A stretch of DNA of 64,000 bases from Drosophila persimilis (GCF_003286085.1 NW_020825336.1:1302001-1366000), one strand, 5' to 3'; positions 46,042 to 58,550 are shown, numbered from the stretch's first letter. Notes: generated by a model not told the origin, from the letters alone. Made by a program: numbers and translations.

Positions 46042-46367
46042 CACCGGGGTCCTGGCCACCTGATCGTTGTCGATCGTTTTCTGCCCAGGACAACAACTAA
46101 TTACCGTGCCATGGAACAATTTTTATGGCATTTATGCGCTCAGTTGAACGCTGGCTCGATCGTTGAACGCTGCTCCTTTCGGTCGGTTTTTCCTTCCAGA
46201 CACAGACAGACACCTTTTGTGTCCCATGGCTCTGTGGCTCTGTGGCACCACAGGTACACAAATTATTGTGTTAGGGGCCCACTACCAGCACTGCCACTGC
46301 CAGCAGCAGTCTGCAGTCCACAAGGTGCGTCTCAAGAGGATCCTCCCCTCTGACCACCACTCGCTCT

Positions 46368-46390
46368 CTCTCTCTCTCTTTTTCTCTGAG
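46368..46390. repeat. (CT)n microsatellite
   Basis: About eight CT units followed by TTTTTCTCT. Confidence 0.85.
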
Positions 46391-47149
46391 GCACTCGTTT
46401 AGGCCCCTTTCGGCTATCAGTTTCAGTTGTTCCTTTTCTTTCTTTTTTTGGGCTCTGTGTTGCCTCTTGCTGATAATCATCTTTTGGTAGTCCATTGTCT
46501 CTGCGGTTTTTGGCCAATTATTAGCACTTGAGGTACGAGAAATCTCGCCAAATTGAGTGGCGCATTGTCTTCGGTTTCTCCTACAATTAATAACATTTTG
46601 TCAAATCAGTAGAGAGAATTGAGCGCTTCACTGATTTATGGATATATGTACATATGTACTCGCATATGTACAAAATATACATTATATATAAATCTGATTA
46701 AAAATGAGAACCAGTTCGATACGCTCCAGTTTTCTTTTGGCCGCTTGGCGCTGCAATTCAAGGCCTGCCACAAACTTTGGCGAAAGATATCGCGCGCCGC
46801 CACAGAAAACAGAAAACAGAAAACAGCAACAGAAATTAGCCAACACGCACTTGGGCGATTTATCAATTTCAGGTCGCATACCATGGAAAATGGTGACATT
46901 TAACAAGGTTCTAAACATATTTCGCTTTTGGCCTAATCGTAAACACCAATAGCACACAACAACAACAACAACAACAGCATCTATCGACAGCAAGGAGAAC
47001 CAGAACAACTTCAATGCGCACCTGGCGATCAAAGTGGTTTTGCGAAATGCAGGCAGCAGCCGCCACACACAACACAAGACCCACAAATCATAACACACAG
47101 AGACAACACAGAGCACAGAACACACAAATTATTCGAAAGATATTTAGAT

Positions 47150-47385
47150 ACAATAAATGTATTTCAATTGTGTGGGAATATCCCCCACAGAATCCCACAG
47201 ACGGGGGCTGCCAACGAGTACACATAAGGAAAGATGAGTGTCGACTGCTCGGGGCATTCTACTACGATAGAATATTCAGCTTCGATTGCAGTTCCCGAAA
47301 ACCAAAGCTATTGGAGCCAGCGAGGCGAGTGAGCCGAGGGTTGGCGCACGAGCGAAACGAGTGCTCGGGGGGCTTGTCCCCTAGT
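47150..47385 (+). mobile_element. Helitron/DINE-like remnant with CTAG terminus
   Basis: The right end reads GGGGGCTTGTCCCCTAGT (47368-47385). This is a GC-rich hairpin (GGGGGC pairing with GTCCCC through one G-T wobble) directly before CTAG followed by T, which is how Helitron-type 3' ends look. Upstream lies the segment GGCGAGTGAGCCGAGG...CACGAGCGAAACGAG (47323-47361), rich in GCGAG words as in DINE-1 elements of the obscura group as I remember them. The left end is unclear, and 47150 is an estimate where sequence character changes. No transposase frame is present, as expected for a non-autonomous copy. Confidence 0.5.
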
Positions 47386-48686
47386 GTATTATAATACAGA
47401 TTCTGTTTGTTAAATGATCATTGAAATCATTGATATTGATATTCCCCTTTCCAATGATCGATGGACTTTATTTTCTATAGAAACTACAGCCATCACAGCA
47501 TCTATAGATCTATGCGTATTCGGTAAAGAGCTTTTAATACCTAAAGAGAAATGTTTCCAAAACAGGAAGTATAACTATTGCTGATTATCATCAATTGGTT
47601 GTTAATATATCATGGATCCCAGAGACTTTTCGAAGTTATCAGAGCGTAAGACCATCACAACCATAAATCTTCACAATGGGATAATTTTCAAGGCCAAAAT
47701 ATTGATAACCAGAGTCACCATATTTATTTTACTACGAAAACTCTCAGCCATAGGATGCTCCCTCGCTCCAAATTAGCTTTCAGAAATTAGTCTATAACCT
47801 TCGTAATTCCTCTAGATCGTATCCGTAGATCCATTTACCCTTTCGACAAAAAAAAAACTTTGAAATCTCAAGTGAAGCATTGCGAGTAATATCCCCCCTC
47901 TCTTTTTCTCTGGGGGTCGCCACAGAAATTCCAATGAAAATTGAAAGGAGGTTCGGTTACGGGAGACTGGAAATTGTCGTGTTAGACTTTCAGGCATTTC
48001 GACGAGCAGCGCCAAAGATTTCATGCTATTTATGAAGAGCAAATAAGAGAGAGAGACGACACCGAGCAGAGACCAGAGACGAGAGACCACAACAGACCAT
48101 CAACCATCGAGCAGAGCCAAAGAGGAGGCTGTCGGAGGGAGGCATGCCTCAGGCCAGGGCGTGCAAACAGTAATAAAAACATGACGACAGCAGCAACAGC
48201 AGCCAACAATTTAAACAGAGGTCCAAGAGAGAGAGAGAGAGGTGGAGTGTAGAGAGTGTAAGCCAGAGTCGAACGTGGCCAAGAGCTGCGACGACGACAA
48301 CGACGTAAAAGGTCAACAATTACTTGGTATGTCCGTCTGGCTTTCGGTCTCTGGCCGTCCCTCTCTGCGTTCGTTGACGAATTGTTTGGTCTGTCTAAAC
48401 TTTGGCTACCAAAGAGTCTAGTCCTAACCAGACTCGAAGATGCAGCCAACAGCCAACAGCCAGCAACAGCAAGCAACAACAAGCAGCAACAACGATGAGG
48501 AGGATGACAAACATGGCCCAAACAATTGTCAATGCTCTCGACTCGACTCGACGAGCGTTTAGAGCAAATTGTGGGCCATGTTGTAAGTCGGTAGATGTCG
48601 GGTCCAAGAGAGTTGCAGCGTACGGCATGAGGCATACGGCACGCACATGTAAACATCAATAAATCAATTAGGCAAGCATTGGCAAT

Positions 48687-48724
48687 ACATATACGAGTAC
48701 GAGTACGAGTACGAGTTCGAGTAC
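48687..48724. repeat. GTACGA hexamer repeat
   Basis: Five GTACGA units with one GTTCGA. This is an expanded form of the TACGAGTA motif that occurs singly about fifteen times in the window. Confidence 0.9.
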
Positions 48725-49005
48725 CAGATAGATGGAAGCCTCCGAGTGAATGGACCAGAGACCATAGACAACCAGAGACGACTCGAGGAATTCAACGCCA
48801 ACAAAAGTGTGACAATATTTCCATGAAATTGTTCATTAACCGCTTGGCACACATTGCACTTGCCACATGACACATGCGGGGCACAGGCATTCTCCCCCCT
48901 TTCTGTAATTCTGGCAACTCGAATGCAACGCACTAATTGTCTTGGCCAATACCATGGCCTTCCTTTCCAGCGCCATCCCATCCTATCCCATTCCCCATTC
49001 CCCAT

Positions 49006-49006
49006 C

Positions 49007-49040
<34 letters not shown>

Positions 49041-49046
49041 GTCTCC
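49006..49046. repeat. (CT)n microsatellite
   Basis: About seventeen CT units with a CTAT interruption. Confidence 0.95.
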
Positions 49047-49539
49047 CTGCATTTCTTCGGAAGCTGCTGGGCTCACGTTTGCCCGACAATTCAGCGGAAG
49101 TTCTTTCCTCTCGATCGGGTCTTGGGTCTTGTATGGCAGAAGGTGTGAAGATTAGTACGCCCCAAATGACAGAAAGCAAACCACCTCTGGCTGCAGATGG
49201 ATGGATGGATGGGCCTGCTAATGGATAAGAATTCAGGGAATTCGGTGCCACTTGCGAGCGGAGAATGTTTGGGTTTGAGAAGGGCTTTGGAGCAGAATCC
49301 AAATGTCACAAGCCTATGGATGGACTTCTAGACAAACTGGCGGTGGAGCGGGAATCTAATAGGAGTTAAAGGCAACTTTTTATTCACTCAAAATTCACCA
49401 CCCCCCTTTTGCCAGCGAAAACAACCCGCACCTCCGCACAAATCAAAGCCCTGTGTAATGTCAGAAGCCAAAACTTTTGTTAGACATACAGAAAACTCGC
49501 AACATTTTCAACCAATCAAGCGGTGCAAAATCAGACAGC

Positions 49540-49586
49540 AACACCGCCAACACCAACACCAACACCAACACAGAAACCAACACCAA
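49540..49586. repeat. CCAACA hexamer repeat
   Basis: Seven units of CCAACA with interruptions. The minus strand reads as a Leu/Val run. Confidence 0.9.
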
Positions 49587-50543
49587 CAACATGTGTTGCA
49601 CATTCTGTGTAGTGTACTGTGGAGTGTACTCCAATACGTAGTATTCCCAGATGCCCCAAGCCGGGTCCGGGTCCGGGGCCGAGGCCGGGGCAACGCGCTG
49701 ACATGGTGGTAACGCGGTTTTGGTTTTGCTTTTGCGGTCCGCGGTCTTGTAATGCGTATTCAATGTTCCCCCAGACAGGAAGACAGACTGACGGACAGAC
49801 AGAATGACAGACAAAGAGACAGACAGGCAGGCCTGCTGACGGCAGTGGCCCTGTAGTCGAGTCCTCCATTCTGACCCCCAGACGATGTGGCAGGACACAC
49901 GCGTTGCTGCCTCCGCTGCTGCCGTTGTAACCGTAGAATTTTCCACATTATGCGACGTGTGGCCCATGGCCCATGTTGCCTTTTGATTGAGTTTTGCCAG
50001 CGAGGCCGGGCCATGGCTTTTCCATGCCACTTTTACGCTTTTCTCTTTCTTTTTTGCGTCAACTTTGAAGCGTGTTAAAATGTTTGATTTTGTCCGAATG
50101 TCATTTACAGATGTTTCTCGGGGAAAGTATTCCTCGTGCAACATGGAATCCGACATGATGGATGCTTGTTGCGGGAAAGAATACGAGCCCCGTCGAGAGA
50201 GGTGAAAGAGAGGTTCCCCCCCTCCGTCGAACCCATGGCCCTCTCATGGCTAATTATGGCCCCAAAGCCTTGCCACACACACATTTCCCGATAGAAGTGG
50301 CTCTAATCCACAGACCATAAACTGCAGAAACCTTTGTGTTTTGGCAGGGTTCTGTTACTGGTTCTGGTTCTGTTTTGCATGTTGCATTTGAAGTATCTGC
50401 TGGTGGCTGGCTGAATGCTGCGCTAATGTTGCGGCCACGACGAGGCAGGGCGCTCCTCCTCCCGATGTTGGTTCCATCGTTTCGTTAATTTACGACAATC
50501 CCCTGTCCCATGGATTACGGGCCCCTGGAAAATGCATCCATGA

Positions 50544-50546
50544 GGA

Positions 50547-50582
<36 letters not shown>

Positions 50583-50583
50583 G
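50544..50583. repeat. (GGCT)n tetranucleotide repeat
   Basis: Nine perfect GGCT units, the longest perfect tetranucleotide run here. Confidence 0.95.
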
Positions 50584-50770
50584 GGTTTTCCATGTGCCGG
50601 TCGTGTGAAATGAGAGTGCCACCTGATGTTCGGTGGTCGATAACGATTTATGACACCCGAAACAAAACTGACAGACGACAGGCTGCTGTTCCTTTTGCCT
50701 CCTTCTGTCAGAGTGTCATTCCATTCGAATCGGTTTTGGCTTTGACATTTTCCAGCCACACAAGAGGGGC

Positions 50771-50821
50771 ACCGGCACCGGCAGTGGCAGTGTCAGTGGC
50801 AGTGGCAGTGGCAGTGGCAGA
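50771..50821. repeat. GGCAGT hexamer array
   Basis: GGCACC units then seven GGCAGT units with one GTCAGT. Same class and orientation as 14043 and 20489. Confidence 0.95.
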
Positions 50822-51044
50822 GCCTTGGCTTAGATGTTTATCGTCGTGCAACAACATGTCCAGGGGTTACCACGAGAACGGAAGTCTCGGACGGCTTAGA
50901 AGGGGATGTACATCGTAGTATCCTTTCTCTCTCTCCCTCCCTCCGGTTTCCCCTCTTAGCAGGGCAGGGCAGGTGTCTCTCTCCTCCTGTCAGCGACGTC
51001 TGTGAAGTCAACTTATAAATTAATCTAATTTACGCCTTAGGCAA

Positions 51045-51080
51045 GTTTTCTCCCTCTTTCTCTTTCTCTCTCTCTCTCGG
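51045..51080. repeat. (CT)n microsatellite
   Basis: Interrupted by TTT near its start. Minus strand is a GAGAG tract. Confidence 0.85.
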
Positions 51081-52552
51081 AGTGGCTGTCGCCCGGCTCG
51101 GCCCAGCCCGGCCCGGCGGGGCATTCCTCAACTAAATCTTGGACGCAAATGGAAAATTCTGGTGTCTCTCGGTTTTCGAAAACGAGTTCCAGAACCCGTT
51201 CCACGAGTGCTTTTTCAGTATTCCACACAATTTGTGATTTGTGCGCAAAAAACCTGAACACACAAATAGAAAAATAGAAAAACTGAAACTGAAACTCAAA
51301 AGCGGGCTATTTCCAAGGGAAAATACTTAACCATTGTGGAAAAGCTTAATTAAAACACATAAATTATGAAGAGAACATGTTAGGCTGACATTTTATTTTA
51401 TTTTTTTTTTTTTGGGTATACTCGTATATAGTATTATTTTTTCTCTTCATATTTTTTCACATTTTTTTCCTTTACAACATTTTTCTGCAATTTTCTTTTA
51501 TGTCTCAATTTCTCTAACAGCAGGTGCAAAAAATCTAGCTTCGAAAAAGAAACCCTTGCCCCCGACAACCCTTTCGGCCCGCCGCCCACCGCCCACCCCC
51601 TCCCTTTTGGAAGTACTATAATTAACAGCTGTTGGGCAGCTCAGAAGGGGCTGGGGCGGCGGGAAGGGGGGTTGGGTCAAAGGGTAAGGGTATGGGAATG
51701 GGAATGGTAGACGGACTGCAGCGTAAAATTATGCAAATTTCTTTGTTTTTTTTCGGGGCTCGCCGTTTGCGTGTCAATAAACAATTTTTGACCTACATAA
51801 TTATTCCAAAAATGCCGTGCCACGTACAAAAAAGAAACAACAACAACAGCAAGAAAATCTCTAAGCAGAAAGGAAGCCACAGCAAGTGGCACAATTATTT
51901 AAATTATGAAGGTCCCGGTCCCTCTAGTCCTCGTCTTCGTTTTCGTCCTGCCGCAGACGTTCGCTCGACGCGTGTTGCCTGCCCCCAAAAGAATATGCAA
52001 ATCGAGTTAGTTCCGGCCACAGCTTCTAATGCAACCGATCGAGACGGGGATAATCCTACTGGAAATTTGCATAATTATTGGCCTTCTTCGATCGATTCTC
52101 TGTGGTTCTGTGTCTGTGTCTGGCACCCAAGGGCATCGCATCCCATCCATCGAGCCATCGAACCACCGATGACTCCGACTCCGACGGCGGCGGCGTCTAA
52201 TGATCCGTTTGATCGGCAGCACAAATCCTGGTGCTGTTGCTCCAAGGGCTACGGCCAAAGAAATTTATGGTCTGCCCTTTTTTTTTTTTTGTCTCCTGCA
52301 TTTCTTCGGTTCTTTTCACGGCCTGCACTTGCTGGCCGACTTTCTTTCTACCTTTCTCCCCCCCAGCTGGACACTTTTTCGTTGGGTCCAAATTGTCAAT
52401 AAATTTTAGTTTCGGTGTTGTATTCTTTTCTAGTTCTTCTCTGTTTGGGGTCACAGCTTCCCAAGAGCGAGCGGCCTTTGCCTTCGTTTTATTGTAATCA
52501 CAGAAGAGATCCCCGATCCCCGATCCCCCCAAGATTTGTTGTAATGAGTCGC

Positions 52553-52579
52553 TGTTGCTGTCGCTGTCGCTGTCGCAGT
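52553..52579. repeat. GCTGTC hexamer repeat
   Basis: Four units, similar to 43716. Confidence 0.85.
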
Positions 52580-53379
52580 TAGAGTTTCTTCTCAAACCCA
52601 AAAACCCAAATCGAAAACCCAAAACCCCGATTCCCATTTCCAATTTCCATTCCCATTTCGGTTGTCCCTTCGATAAAGTCTTCATTGATTTGTGACCTTT
52701 AATAATAGCGTTTAGGCCGAGATACCAATGACCTTTTTCCAGGCTCTGGCACTCGGCACTCCGCTCTCTCCACTTCACTCTCCGCTCTCCGCCCTCTGCT
52801 TGCATCGAACGAACATCTAAGGGATGCTGCCGCCTGCCGTCTTGGAGTCCCGGTATTTTAATTATGTATTTGGAACATTTTTAAAAGTTGATTTTAGATT
52901 TTAAACACCACTTGGCTGAGAGAATTCTTCGCTCTCGACTGTGGACTGTGTGCGGGGGAGGGGGGGACGGGGGGCACAGGTGAGGGGATCGATTCGTTCG
53001 TTGTAACTCGGAAATGAGTCGCATTTTGCAATTAGTTGAGTCACCTGTGAATCATCCATTCAACATTCACCACCACCACCACCGGCCGCCACAGTGAGTG
53101 CAAAAATTTCAGCTATCAATCGACATTTTGATAAATGAGCTTTCTGCCGCTGCCGCTACCGCTACCGCTGCCCCAGAGATGCGTTGTCTAAGAAGCAAAT
53201 AACAAAAGTTCCCCCCGAGTGTCGGTCGACGTCGAATTGGCCGCCAGCTATGGGCCAAGCAAATACAAGATATTTGCGGCTTAAACACACTGAAAAGTGG
53301 AAGATGGAATGCTCTATCTGCTAGCTGTGAGAAACGTGTGGAGATGGAACTTAGAACTAGAAACGCCCCCCACATAAAT

Positions 53380-54110
53380 AGTAATCTTAAAGCAGCAAAT
53401 ATTACTTATTGAAATCTTATAGAAATCCTCTTAAAATGGATGCACATATTTTCAGCAACACTCTAAAGAAATACCAAAGGATACCTATTGTAATCTATTG
53501 TTATAATTTTTCGAAAACTCCTTCTGATTGAGTATAAATTTTCAATTAAAAATTTAAGAAATATTTGGACAAATTCTCCCTTGAAAAGGATCTTTTATCG
53601 GCATTTATTTAAGGTGTAGAATAGATAGAAATATTACAAAAACTTTTACTACAAAAATGCAGATAAAGTTCAGAAATACTCTAATAATAAGGGCTGCCTA
53701 TTTAATTATTTGAAAAGGTTCAACAATGTTGGAAATGCATGATTAGTATTTCTGGAGAGCTCTAATGAAATTGATAATAGTTGGAAGTTATGTGAAGGTT
53801 GGTAAAAGGTAAAATATTCACGCAAGATCCAATATAAAAGTATAGATCATTGGCCAGAATCATTAGAAACGATTGTCAGATGATATACCCATATGTATAA
53901 ATATTTAGAAAAGTTTTGGATAAAGTAAAAGATTAAGGAAGACATATCGATCTATGAGATATTTACTATCTATCGAGAAAAGTATTGAATATCCAAGGCT
54001 CACTATATCTGCAACATCTTCAGCTTAGTCCCTCCCAAAAATTCTCATAGACTCCCTCCCTTAGAGTATCCATCATCATACAAGCATTTTGTTAGATCGA
54101 AAGTGCGCTG
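53380..54110. other. Long AT-rich block with weak internal duplication
   Basis: About 730 bp of A/T-rich sequence with no open frame over 60 codons. TTCAGCAACACTCTAA (53450-53465) is echoed by TTCAGAAATACTCTAATA near 53670, and the neighbouring GAAATTGATA...TGGAAG stretch near 53768 resembles 38733. This is consistent with an old duplicated or dispersed sequence. Nothing functional is recognisable. Confidence 0.4.
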
Positions 54111-54429
54111 TCTGTTTTATTTATTCTTTTTTTTTTTTGTTTTTTTTCGGATCTTGTAGTTAATGATAGACCGCACTACAAAGAGGATGGGGTGTCTGCC
54201 TGCCTCTGCTTGTTTGCTAATCAGAGATCACATAGCTCTTGGTCTAAACAGTTAGCAGTTGGCCGCGTAGTGGGGTTCGCTTTAACGCTTTGAGTACCGT
54301 AAAGTATTTGTCCAAGTTTTTTTCGTAAACTACAAGACTCTTTTCACTCGGCGTTTTGACGTCATCCTCTGGGTATCGGGGTATCGGGTATCGTGTGCGA
54401 AATCGAATGCCGGACCCGACTACGACTAT

Positions 54430-54451
54430 GACTACGACTACGGTCGTAGTC
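54430..54451. other. Perfect 9-bp inverted repeat
   Basis: GACTACGAC and GTCGTAGTC with a four-base TACG loop form a hairpin inside an ACTACG-type repeat. It probably arose by inversion within the repeat. There is no terminator context. Confidence 0.7.
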
Positions 54452-54744
54452 TTTTAGTCCGTTGTCAAGCACAAAAAAACAAAAACTTTCGATCGAATTT
54501 TATGTATTTATTTCAACAATACCTATACGACGACGCAGAAATACAAAAACAAAAGCCAGAGCTTAAACGGCGGCAGTGGCGGCGGCCCAGACGATGGCCA
54601 GAGGCGCAACGCATCTGAAAACTGGAAACCTGAAATGTCTCAACACTTGGACCCCCACCGAACATCTCGATCCACCGACCGACCGATCCGATCCGATCCC
54701 ACCGATCGCCCCAACCACCACCATCAACGATCGAAGCGTGCAGT

Positions 54745-54795
54745 CCACACACACACACACACACACAGAGAGGGAGAGAGAGAGAGAGAGAGAAA
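54745..54795. repeat. Compound (AC)n(AG)n microsatellite
   Basis: Eleven AC units followed by AG units with one AGGG interruption. This is the same compound structure as 2034-2082, with the units in the same order. Confidence 0.95.
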
Positions 54796-55173
54796 TACTA
54801 AACAACAGATACAGATACAGAGACAGAGACGTATGTATCTCGGGGCGCGTTTCTAGCCGCACAGCAAAGTAAAGGTCTACCGGTGGACATAAATTTAGCT
54901 GTAATGCGACAGGTGTATTTTTTATCTATGGACCGGGCATAAAACGATCCGATCCACACAACTGGAGAAACAGCCCGATCCAGCGATCGACTGCTGCCTG
55001 CCGCTGCCGCTGCCGCTGCGCATGTGCAACGCATTTGAAACTTTTGTTTTGAAATGAAATAAAAGTTTCGTGCGGCTCCGACTGCCGTTTGTTGTCTAAA
55101 CAATTTCAATGCTATGTCTGAAATAAATTCTTGATAGGAAAAACGGCAAATGACAAGTTTTTGACAGGCGCCG

Positions 55174-55202
55174 CCGCCACTGACTCCGACTCCGACTCCG
55201 AC
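55174..55202. repeat. GACTCC hexamer repeat
   Basis: Three to four GACTCC units. Confidence 0.85.
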
Positions 55203-55260
55203 AGACGGCAGTCGACAACCGAGTGGTTCAGATTGTGGTTCGGTTCGTGTTGTGGATATT

Positions 55261-55293
55261 GGGGGTACTGGGGGTACTGGGGCTACTGGGGGT
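55261..55293. repeat. GGGGGTACT 9-bp repeat
   Basis: Two perfect units and one GGGGCTACT variant followed by GGGGGTCG. Confidence 0.9.
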
Positions 55294-56654
55294 CGAGTGG
55301 ATGAGTGAATGAGTGGATGATTGGTGGTGCCGATTGCTTTGGCCACCACTCCACGCGCTCATCGGAAACCACTTTAAGCTGCAGTTTTGTATATTTTTAA
55401 TCATTCTTTATTTACAATAGATGCTGATTAAAGTCACTTTAAATTGGCTTCCGTGATGGCTCACCCAGATATTAGCCAAGTTACTGGTTTTTGGCCTAGA
55501 GTGCGGCGGGGCAGTCGACAGTCCGGCAGTCGATCATTGATCGATCGTTGATCGTTGGCCAAGGATGAAAAAATGACTGATAAATGCAACAAAATGATGA
55601 ATGAGTTGGGAAAAAAGACAGAGAGACATTGCCCTAGGGGGGAGTTTTCAGAGATCTATGTAGGAAATAATCAAAGAATTTCCAGGTGGGAATTGATTCC
55701 TTAAAATCTTAAAATTAGATTAAAATTCAAGTACAATTTATTGAAAACTATCACATTTGCAGATGTCCAAGAATGTTCTTTTCTCCCATAAAATATATAA
55801 AAATCTTAGAAATTCCCTGATGCTATATTTCGCCTGCTAAAAACCCCAGAAAGGTCTTTAAACGTTTCAAAAAAGTGTTAAATGATTGGGCTTAGCACCA
55901 GCCATGTTTATTCTGCTCTCAAACTCAACTACTCCTTAAATTTAAGTTGGCTTTCAATCCATTAAACTCTTTTACAGATCGTAATCGAGCGGGTCGCAAA
56001 ACTACACCCACAGCCGCCCCCTTAGGGCACACATATGTATATCTATGTATGTGTGTTCCTTTCCACTCCTATTGGGAGTCCCAATACATATCTGAACATA
56101 TGCGTTCGCCGCACAGACAATAATTAGCCATGGCAACAACAAAAAATTGAAAGAATTATGAACAGAAAAAAGAAAAAAAAAAAATAGAGGAGAGTAACGC
56201 CCTGGCGGCTCTACTTAGCCCTTAAATCGCACTCTCTGTCGCCCACAGTAGCAGCGGCGACAGCGGCGACTGAGTAACAGTCACGTCAGGCGACATATGT
56301 CCAATCTGTGGCAACCACCACCACATCCTCGGACCACATATGGGTTCCTTATTTCGGGCAAAAAACCGAAAGCCGAATACCGAAAACCGAAAAGTAAACA
56401 TACTACCACTTCCTCGCCTTCCCAATCCTCGTGTGTGAGTGGGTCTCATATTTGCGATTTTTATTTGCAATCAATCATAAAATAAACTGCCTGTCTCTGT
56501 GTTCCATGTCCTGTGTGTGTGTTGTGTCCTGTATTTTGGGGGAACAAAAGGGGCGCGTTGGAAAATGCGACTAAGGCGTGGAAGTGCGGATTACCGCAGC
56601 CTCGCAGCATGTGATCGATCGTCCGTCCATGGAAGGAGCTGGGACGGGGAAAGG

Positions 56655-56682
56655 GGCAGTGGCAGTGGCAGGGGCAGGGGAA
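56655..56682. repeat. GGCAGT/GGCAGG hexamer repeat
   Basis: Four to five units of the recurrent class. Confidence 0.85.
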
Positions 56683-57714
56683 TGTGAATGTTGGAGTGGG
56701 ATTTGAAACTTCGGGTGTCGGACGTCGGACGTCGGGACGGGGGAATCACACACAGCTCCAGACGCCGCCTGCGACACGTTTTCCTGCCTTCTGCCTTGCC
56801 ACAGGAAGTGTGGGTTGTCAGCATCATTGTGCTACACTCGGATCCCCCCTCCCACCTCCCCGCTCTCCGCTCTTCATCGCTCACTCTCTTTGACAATATC
56901 ATGCAAATGCGGCTTAATTAACTTGTTGCACGTCGCCTCAGTGGCAACAGTAGCAGCGCCAGGAGAGGGAGAACAACGACAACACGCATGCGCACTCAGC
57001 TGTGCCCCTGTGCTCCCCTGTGCCACCGAAAATTCACAGAGCTGCTGTCTCCTGCCACCTCCAATTCCAATTCCGAGCAGAGTGCCACCGCCGCTGCTGC
57101 TGCCCCTTTGCCACCTCCGAGAGAGCGCAGCGAACACGACCGCCAAATCAGCGCCAAATTGAAGCGGGCCTCACAAGGTGCCACTGGGGCCAACAATCCA
57201 ATCGCCCCCCGCCTCCTGCCCCCGCCCATGCCACCACAGCATCCTTCGCGAGAGATCCCAGAGTCTAATTTCCGAAACTGTTGCCTCATTTACATTTGGC
57301 GCCAGAGTCGCCTCCACTCCACTCCAGTCCACTGGAATCCACCATTCCCAATCCCTTTTGCCCCGCCTGGACATCAGGGCTCGTTCCTTCGTTCATTCGT
57401 TCGCCTCTTTTTTAATTAATTCGATATCACAACAATTTTTTGTGTGTCGGCTACCGGTCTTTACTTCTTTTTGTGGCATGCCATTTGCATTTGGACAGCC
57501 GGACAGTCGGACAGTCGGGCATCGATACGAATTTCGGGACATACGAAAAATTTCATTCAGAAATAATTTTTATGTCCAAATGTTGTGCCTCCGTTCCGTT
57601 CCATTCCGAGCCGAGCCCGACTGCTTCTGCTGCTTCTGCTGTTTTGGCCTTATCCTTTTGAACTTCATTTGCATAAACGGCATGAAATAAAATCAACAGT
57701 TGCAGAAGCAAACA

Positions 57715-57758
57715 GACAACGACAGACGGACAGACAGACGGACGGACGGAGAGACGGG
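57715..57758. repeat. GACAGACG / (GGAC)n repeat
   Basis: Interrupted GACA and GGAC tetramers over about forty bases. Confidence 0.85.
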
Positions 57759-58550
57759 GACATTCAGACAGGTAGCCAAAATAAATAAAATAAAATACAA
57801 TAAAATAAAATTCGGGTATCGCTGTGGCAAAGATAAAACGATTGAAAGGCAAATAACAGGCTCAGATTGGAGGCCAGGAGTTTGAGCAGTGGGCGGAGGG
57901 CGGAGGAGCAGGAAGGAGCTATAAGAGGGATATATGTACGAGTATATCTTGAGAAGTGGAGGAGCTAGACCAACCTCTCACAAAGAGAACAAAGATCTAC
58001 TCATTTTACCCTTCCCAGACTTGCATCCTTCCACCAACTGTTCAGCTTAAACCCTCTCCTGAGCCACTAAAAACCCTCTCCCAGCCTCTCCCAGCTTAGC
58101 AATTAAGAGATCTTTCAGCCACTCTCCGTCCAGCTTCCCTTTCCCAGCATGTGGTTGGCTAATTTTGCAGTCTTAACACTTTTTGTTGTGGTGGTACTGC
58201 CCAGCCATAATCCCGACAATTTTGCTACCAAAACACCAGGAATTAACATTAACACTTGGACACCTCAAACGGCCGAACCGACGGCTAGGTAGAGGAGCAG
58301 AGCCCACGATGGCAGGGCTCTCTATGGGACTCAATGATCAATCAGCCGGTTGTCAGGCGACAGGGCACGGGATAGGACATGGCCATGGACAGTCACCGCA
58401 GGAGGGCGTGCAAAAGACAAGATCACGCCTCTTTAAACGCATTACCTCGCGCAAGAAAACGGCGACGGAATCCTCGTAAGAAGGCAATGGAACGGACTCT
58501 GTGTGAGACACACAGAGAGACTCAGGGCCAATGCCAATTAAGCGGGCATG

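Larger units (their letters stand above)
44170..47150. other. Non-coding stretch with AT-rich block 45110-45530
   Basis: No gene. CCCCTG repeats at 44338-44358, a T run at 44641-44662 and a GCA run at 44701-44731. 45110-45530 is AT-rich and non-repetitive at the level I can see. 46957-46978 is a CAA run. Frames on both strands at 44662-45157 have no recognisable domain. Confidence 0.6.
47390..53380. other. Non-coding stretch with AT-rich block 47400-47880
   Basis: 47400-47880 is AT-rich and follows the Helitron-like end. Beyond it, long frames at 48030-48659 (minus), 48664-49302 (minus), 49461-50156 (minus), 51632-52402 (plus) and 52197-52805 (minus) overlap one another and open simple repeats. 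None shows a family signature, so I call no gene. 51391-51510 is T-rich. Confidence 0.6.
54110..58160. other. Non-coding stretch with AT-rich block 55630-55990
   Basis: Unique DNA with microsatellites. GGGTATC is repeated three times at 54370-54393. 55630-55990 and 57770-57815 are AT-rich. Frames at 54798-55349 and 56988-57690 are open on both strands and contain no known motif. Confidence 0.6.

Noticed and set aside
49461-50156. 231-codon minus-strand frame
   Set aside because: The middle is a translation of GACA/CAGG and CCAACA repeats (Val-Ser and Leu-Val runs). The N-terminal 60 codons look ordinary but have no recognisable family.
50544-50583. Regularly spaced repeats that could be mistaken for a CRISPR array
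   Set aside because: These are uninterrupted tetranucleotides without spacers, in a eukaryotic context.
51632-52402. 256-codon plus-strand frame, the longest in the window
   Set aside because: Contains Gly-Met repeats from GGGAATGG units, a poly-T derived Phe run and Asn runs, overlaps other long frames on the opposite strand, and shows no domain. It is compatible with chance in GC-moderate repeat-rich DNA.
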